From: Diploscapter coronatus | Taxonomy: Eukaryota > Nematoda > Chromadorea > Rhabditida > Rhabditidae | Direction of reading: 5' to 3' | Assembly (NCBI GenBank): GCA_964036155.1 | Contig: OZ038423.1 | Coordinates: forward strand, 77,825,249-77,889,248 | DNA: 64,000 nucleotides | Position numbers and translations under genes: made by a program | In this document: piece after piece, positions 60,901 through 64,000 of the stretch | How the letters are laid out: the number at the start of each line of letters is the position of its first letter | How positions within the stretch are numbered: the stretch's first letter is position 1 | Notes under the pieces: model-generated | What the model was told of the DNA's origin: nothing | What the model saw: the letters and a program-made list of their open reading frames with translations, nothing else | Database searches by the model: none

Positions 60901-63900
60901 CAAATGGGAAAGACGGGTCGAAACTTCGGGGAACTGAAAAATTCATTTATTTTTGATGAGCTCTTGTTAAATCAATGGAGTTGTTCATCCCTTGAAGATT
61001 TTAATGAAGACTAAAAATTTAAAGGGGGTAGATTTACCTTTCTCGAGGCAGCATCCAAAAGGAGTAGCACAGACATGAAAGCTTCCGAATTGGTCATGAA
61101 GAACTTGGGATTGTCTTCGACCAGCTGAAGACAAATCAGAGCTGTTTCGCTGAAGGCCAACGAAGTGCGCAGGACTGGCGATGGAATTGAGAAGGGGACA
61201 GCCTCAATCAACACATTTTTCCTTTTTCGAAAACTGAATTTCTCTTAAGTGAAAAATAACCTCAGCTTTTAACCTATATACTGAAAAGATAATTTGAAGA
61301 GGTTGGATCTCCTCGCCTAGTAAACTGATGAGAAGAAAAATAATGTTTGCAAACTCCGACTTTCTTCCATGAAGTAATGATAAAAACAAGCTAATATGTA
61401 CTAATTTCCTAAGAAAAATGATAAAAGAAGATCTCACATTCACGGCAGTCTTAGCCCATTTCTGCACTTCAGCCTTAGTGAGCAGTCGGCTGTCGAGTCT
61501 GATCGGAGAGGGTAGCATCGGTTCAGATTCTATCTTCACTTCGCCCTCAGTCTCCATGCTCTCTGACTCTTTGAACAACCTCTGCTTCATATATTCCAGC
61601 AACTGAAAATTAAACTTCACTAAAAATAGCTAAATTTTGAAAATCATATGATGAGACACGAAAATTCATCTGAATTATCTTCGATATATATTTTACATAA
61701 ATAAAGAAAATGCACATTATCTCCCGCCGTCGCTCCATTCGCCTTATATCCAATCACGAAAGGCATCATTTTCCGCATCATTTCATCGGTCAGTTTTGAC
61801 CTGTCGGCCTGAAAAATAAACACATTTTCTAATTCGATCAAAAACGAACCTTTTCACAGATCTGAAGTAGTTTTCCCGCGCTGAAAGTTGAAAGTCCGAA
61901 AGAGCAAATCAATTCGAACCCTTCATCGGGAGACACGCCTTTCAGAGCTATCTGGAATTCAAAGATTTTTTGAAGAAATCATAAATTAAAGAAAAAGGTA
62001 AATAATTGAAAATTGATATTTTTCATGATCATTCACAAAAATCGCAAGTCTACGATTTTTAGATCAATTTTTCATTTTTCGAAGGCCAAAATCTAACCTC
62101 AACAATTTTGTCGTCCTTGGCGCAGAGCATTCTGGACCGCAATTCGATGCTGTTGATCAGGTTAATTTCCTGCTTCGTCTTCAAATTCACCACCTTCGGC
62201 AGAGGAGCGCACAGCCAAAACTGGAAAATACTTCTTATCTCAGAAATGAAAGAAATTTTTAAAAAATCGTTTTACCTTCAAAAGTTCGTCCCGATTAGAT
62301 GCCACGTTTGCTTCTGTGACGCACAGCAGGTATATGATACTGCTTGGGGCTTCAGCGATAATTGAAATCTGAAGGAAAGATAAAGCTATTAGTCCTTTAG
62401 GAAAAAGATTATTACAAAATCCGACGTTTTCCTTTTTCTGCAACTGTTTAAAAATGAAAATATTTTCCAAGGATAAGGAAAATTCATCAATACATAAATA
62501 TAAATACCTTGTTCCCCTTTACCGCCGCCTCAACCAACTGCACTCCTTCAGGCGCTTTCGTCCCTTTCTGGTCAGCCAATTTGCAGTATCGCACGAAGAA
62601 GTTGAGAAGGGATTTCTGCAGAGAGGTTGGCAGAGTCTGCAGACGAGTTGAAGTGCAGATTTGATGGGCGATCTGAGATATTTGATCTTCTTATCAAGGT
62701 TTCTTAAAATGAACATTTTGGATAAATTTCGTACTTTTACCTATGGAGAAAAATAGCATATGTGAAAATAGCAAAGTTTATCTTTTACGAAAAGCAACTT
62801 CATACAAAAATTGGCATAAAAGTTACCTCATGCATATTCTCGGTGTTGAACTTTTCGATGACGAAATTGATAAGTGCCTCCCTCTGTTCTTCATCCCAAT
62901 CGAATCGAATTGCATTGGAAATGTGCGAGAGAATGTCCGTCTCTAATTTGCCGTAGCTGGGCAGGGAAGTCAATGATGAGGGGGAGAAGAATGAGGAAGA
63001 AGACTGCAAATTTCTCAATCTACTGGAAAGCAATTAATAAAAGTGATATCACAACATTTGAACGCATATGCATATATTTTGGGCCAATTTGCAAAGTAAT
63101 AGCTTACCCACAAGGCATGGAGTAGGGATTTAGTAATATAATGCTGGATATCGAACTTTTCAGCTCAGGAAATTCATATGATGATAATTTTATGATTTTT
63201 TAGGTGCTACTTTTATTAATTGCCTATTGGAAAATAAATAATCATTTCTGAGAAAATGTCGCAGAAAATTGTCATATGATGGAGAATTTAATCTCAATGG
63301 TATAATATAAAATTTGGCATTTTTCAAGAAATTGCCGTGAAAATTCGAACTAACCTCAAAAATCCTGCAGAGCACTTGAAGAGCAGCCAGTCTTATAGGG
63401 GCAACGGCCGAGTGGAGAGATTCCAAAATGGGCAACAGAGAGGCGCCCGAGGACTCGACATCCGATGATTCCACCGAGGATTTGATTCGGTCGAACATCT
63501 GAAATGAAAAATAATTAACTTGACATAAATCCTTGAACATGCCATGTTTTTTCTCGAAAAAAAACCAATTTGTCATAAAATGTACTTTAAAGATATAAAC
63601 CTTGATTTAAATTTAGACATTTTTCTCATTTGGAAGAAGACGAATCATCAAATAACTTACCATATTTTCTATTTCCTGACTGGTGGAGAGAGTTGTGTCG
63701 GTGCGCATGTGATGCAGCAGGAACTGGACGATGTTCGGCAGGGAGAGAGAATCGAGAAACGATGGATTCAGAGTCAGCAATTCCTGAAAAGCCCCATAAA
63801 TTGAAATTTCAATATTTTCAAGACTTGTCATCTATTCACTCTTTTTACAACTCATGTTTCTTCCTTTCCAATGTTATTTCTCTGAAAAGAATGAGCAGAA

Positions 63901-64000
63901 ATATGCCTACCTGAATAGTAGGCATAGCCATTGCGAGGCCCTGAGATGCAATGAATTGCGAGATGAGATCGGGTTTTCTGCACTGCGCCAGCCGGGCTGA
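57991..64000 (-). CDS. Large all-helical HEAT-like protein, unidentified (partial, 5' end off the right edge)
   Basis: At least 22 exons in coding order, phase-consistent: 64000-63911, 63783-63661, 63498-63355, 63003-62827, 62672-62508, 62368-62276, 62220-62098, 61951-61850, 61808-61716, 61602-61438, 61202-61038, 60933-60787, 60648-60502, 60399-60278, 60177-59955, 59751-59619, 59367-59248, 59205-59139, 59095-59032, 58819-58694, 58649-58557, 58107-57991; about 930 aa visible. The sequence is rich in amphipathic helices of HEAT type, for example LLPILESLHSAVAPIRLAAL and TLNYILIEKPLILKR, with no catalytic motif, signal peptide or membrane segment. A short basic, probably nuclear-type stretch KVVKKKKSEK occurs mid-way. 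Large HEAT proteins such as HEATR1/UTP10, GCN1 and URB1 were compared from memory and none aligned convincingly. A cytosolic or nuclear scaffold role is inferred only from fold type. The left end is a clear stop codon within a poly(A) signal. Confidence 0.8.
58186..58324. repeat. Foldback element in the last intron of the HEAT-like gene
   Basis: The core is a perfect 10-bp hairpin (ATGCTATTTC / GAAATAGCAT, 58247-58272) with a 6-nt loop. Outward, CCGCCTACCTTTT pairs with AAAAGATAGGTGG, and GTTGCACACG with a matching CGAGCGTGCAAC. This is a long interrupted inverted repeat. Confidence 0.55.
58436..58489. repeat. Second foldback element in the same intron
   Basis: GTTACCATTCTCTTTC pairs with GAAAGAGGGTGGTAAC around a short loop that contains GAGAAATAG, a string also present in the neighbouring foldback. 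Confidence 0.5.
63030..63227. mobile_element. MITE copy 2 (198 bp) in an intron of the HEAT-like gene
   Basis: Flanked by a direct repeat TGGAAA (63024-63029 and 63228-63233). The ends carry the same inverted repeat as copy 1 (GCAATTAATAAAAGT and CTACTTTTATTAATTGC). The interior aligns along its whole length with 40249-40445, including ATATGCATAT and AAAGTAATAGCTTACC. It lies in the intron between exons 63498-63355 and 63003-62827. Confidence 0.85.

Noticed and set aside
1..64000. CRISPR arrays, bacterial operons, rRNA, tRNA genes, retroviral or transposase coding regions
   Set aside because: None recognised by eye; a covariance-model search for RNA genes was not possible here.

Overview
The window looks like nuclear DNA of a nematode (roundworm). 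Genes are split into many short exons, introns end in the worm-type acceptor TTTCAG, two genes have a TTTCAG acceptor 7-10 nt before the start codon as expected for spliced-leader trans-splicing, and a local cluster encodes secreted Gly/Tyr/His-rich peptides. All gene models below were assembled by hand from splice signals and reading phase; no transcript data were available.

Layout. (1) 61-7317, minus: 3' part of an EVI5-type TBC-domain Rab GTPase-activating protein, whose 3' end lies beyond the left edge. (2) 14132-17241, minus: a complete 8-exon F-box protein of 377 aa. (3) 19622-38563, plus: a long gene with large introns encoding a low-complexity, Pro/Ser/Gln-rich protein ending in a coiled coil that resembles the LZTS/fezzin family. 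(4) 39.4-49.3 kb: a cluster of five paralogous genes for small secreted peptides (A+, D-, E-, B+, C+), created by tandem and inverted duplication. Four of the five end in Gly-Lys-Arg-Arg-stop and the fifth in Gly-Lys-stop, the signature of C-terminal amidation and basic processing. (5) 52443-54464, plus: a membrane-anchored FkbM/METTL24-like methyltransferase. (6) 55335-57598, minus: a complete PTPA (PP2A phosphatase activator). (7) 57991-64000, minus: 3' part of a large all-helical, HEAT-like protein that I could not name; it sits directly upstream of PTPA on the same strand.

The most interesting region is the peptide cluster. The copies share a signal-peptide exon, a TATA box, a TGATAAG (GATA-factor) site in intron 1 (plus-strand copies) and, in four of five, a hydrophobic LLxxLFPGLFG-type hinge before a Tyr-rich tail. 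Copy B has been rebuilt by deletions into a short His-rich peptide. The cluster also carries several small inverted-repeat elements, including a 197-bp MITE with a second copy at 63.0 kb, each flanked by a 6-bp target-site duplication.

A window-wide signal is strand asymmetry: introns and flanks are purine-rich on the plus strand from about 3.7 to 13.5 kb (minus-strand transcription) and pyrimidine-rich from about 17.5 to 36 kb (plus-strand transcription). This may mark transcription-unit limits where exons are not visible.
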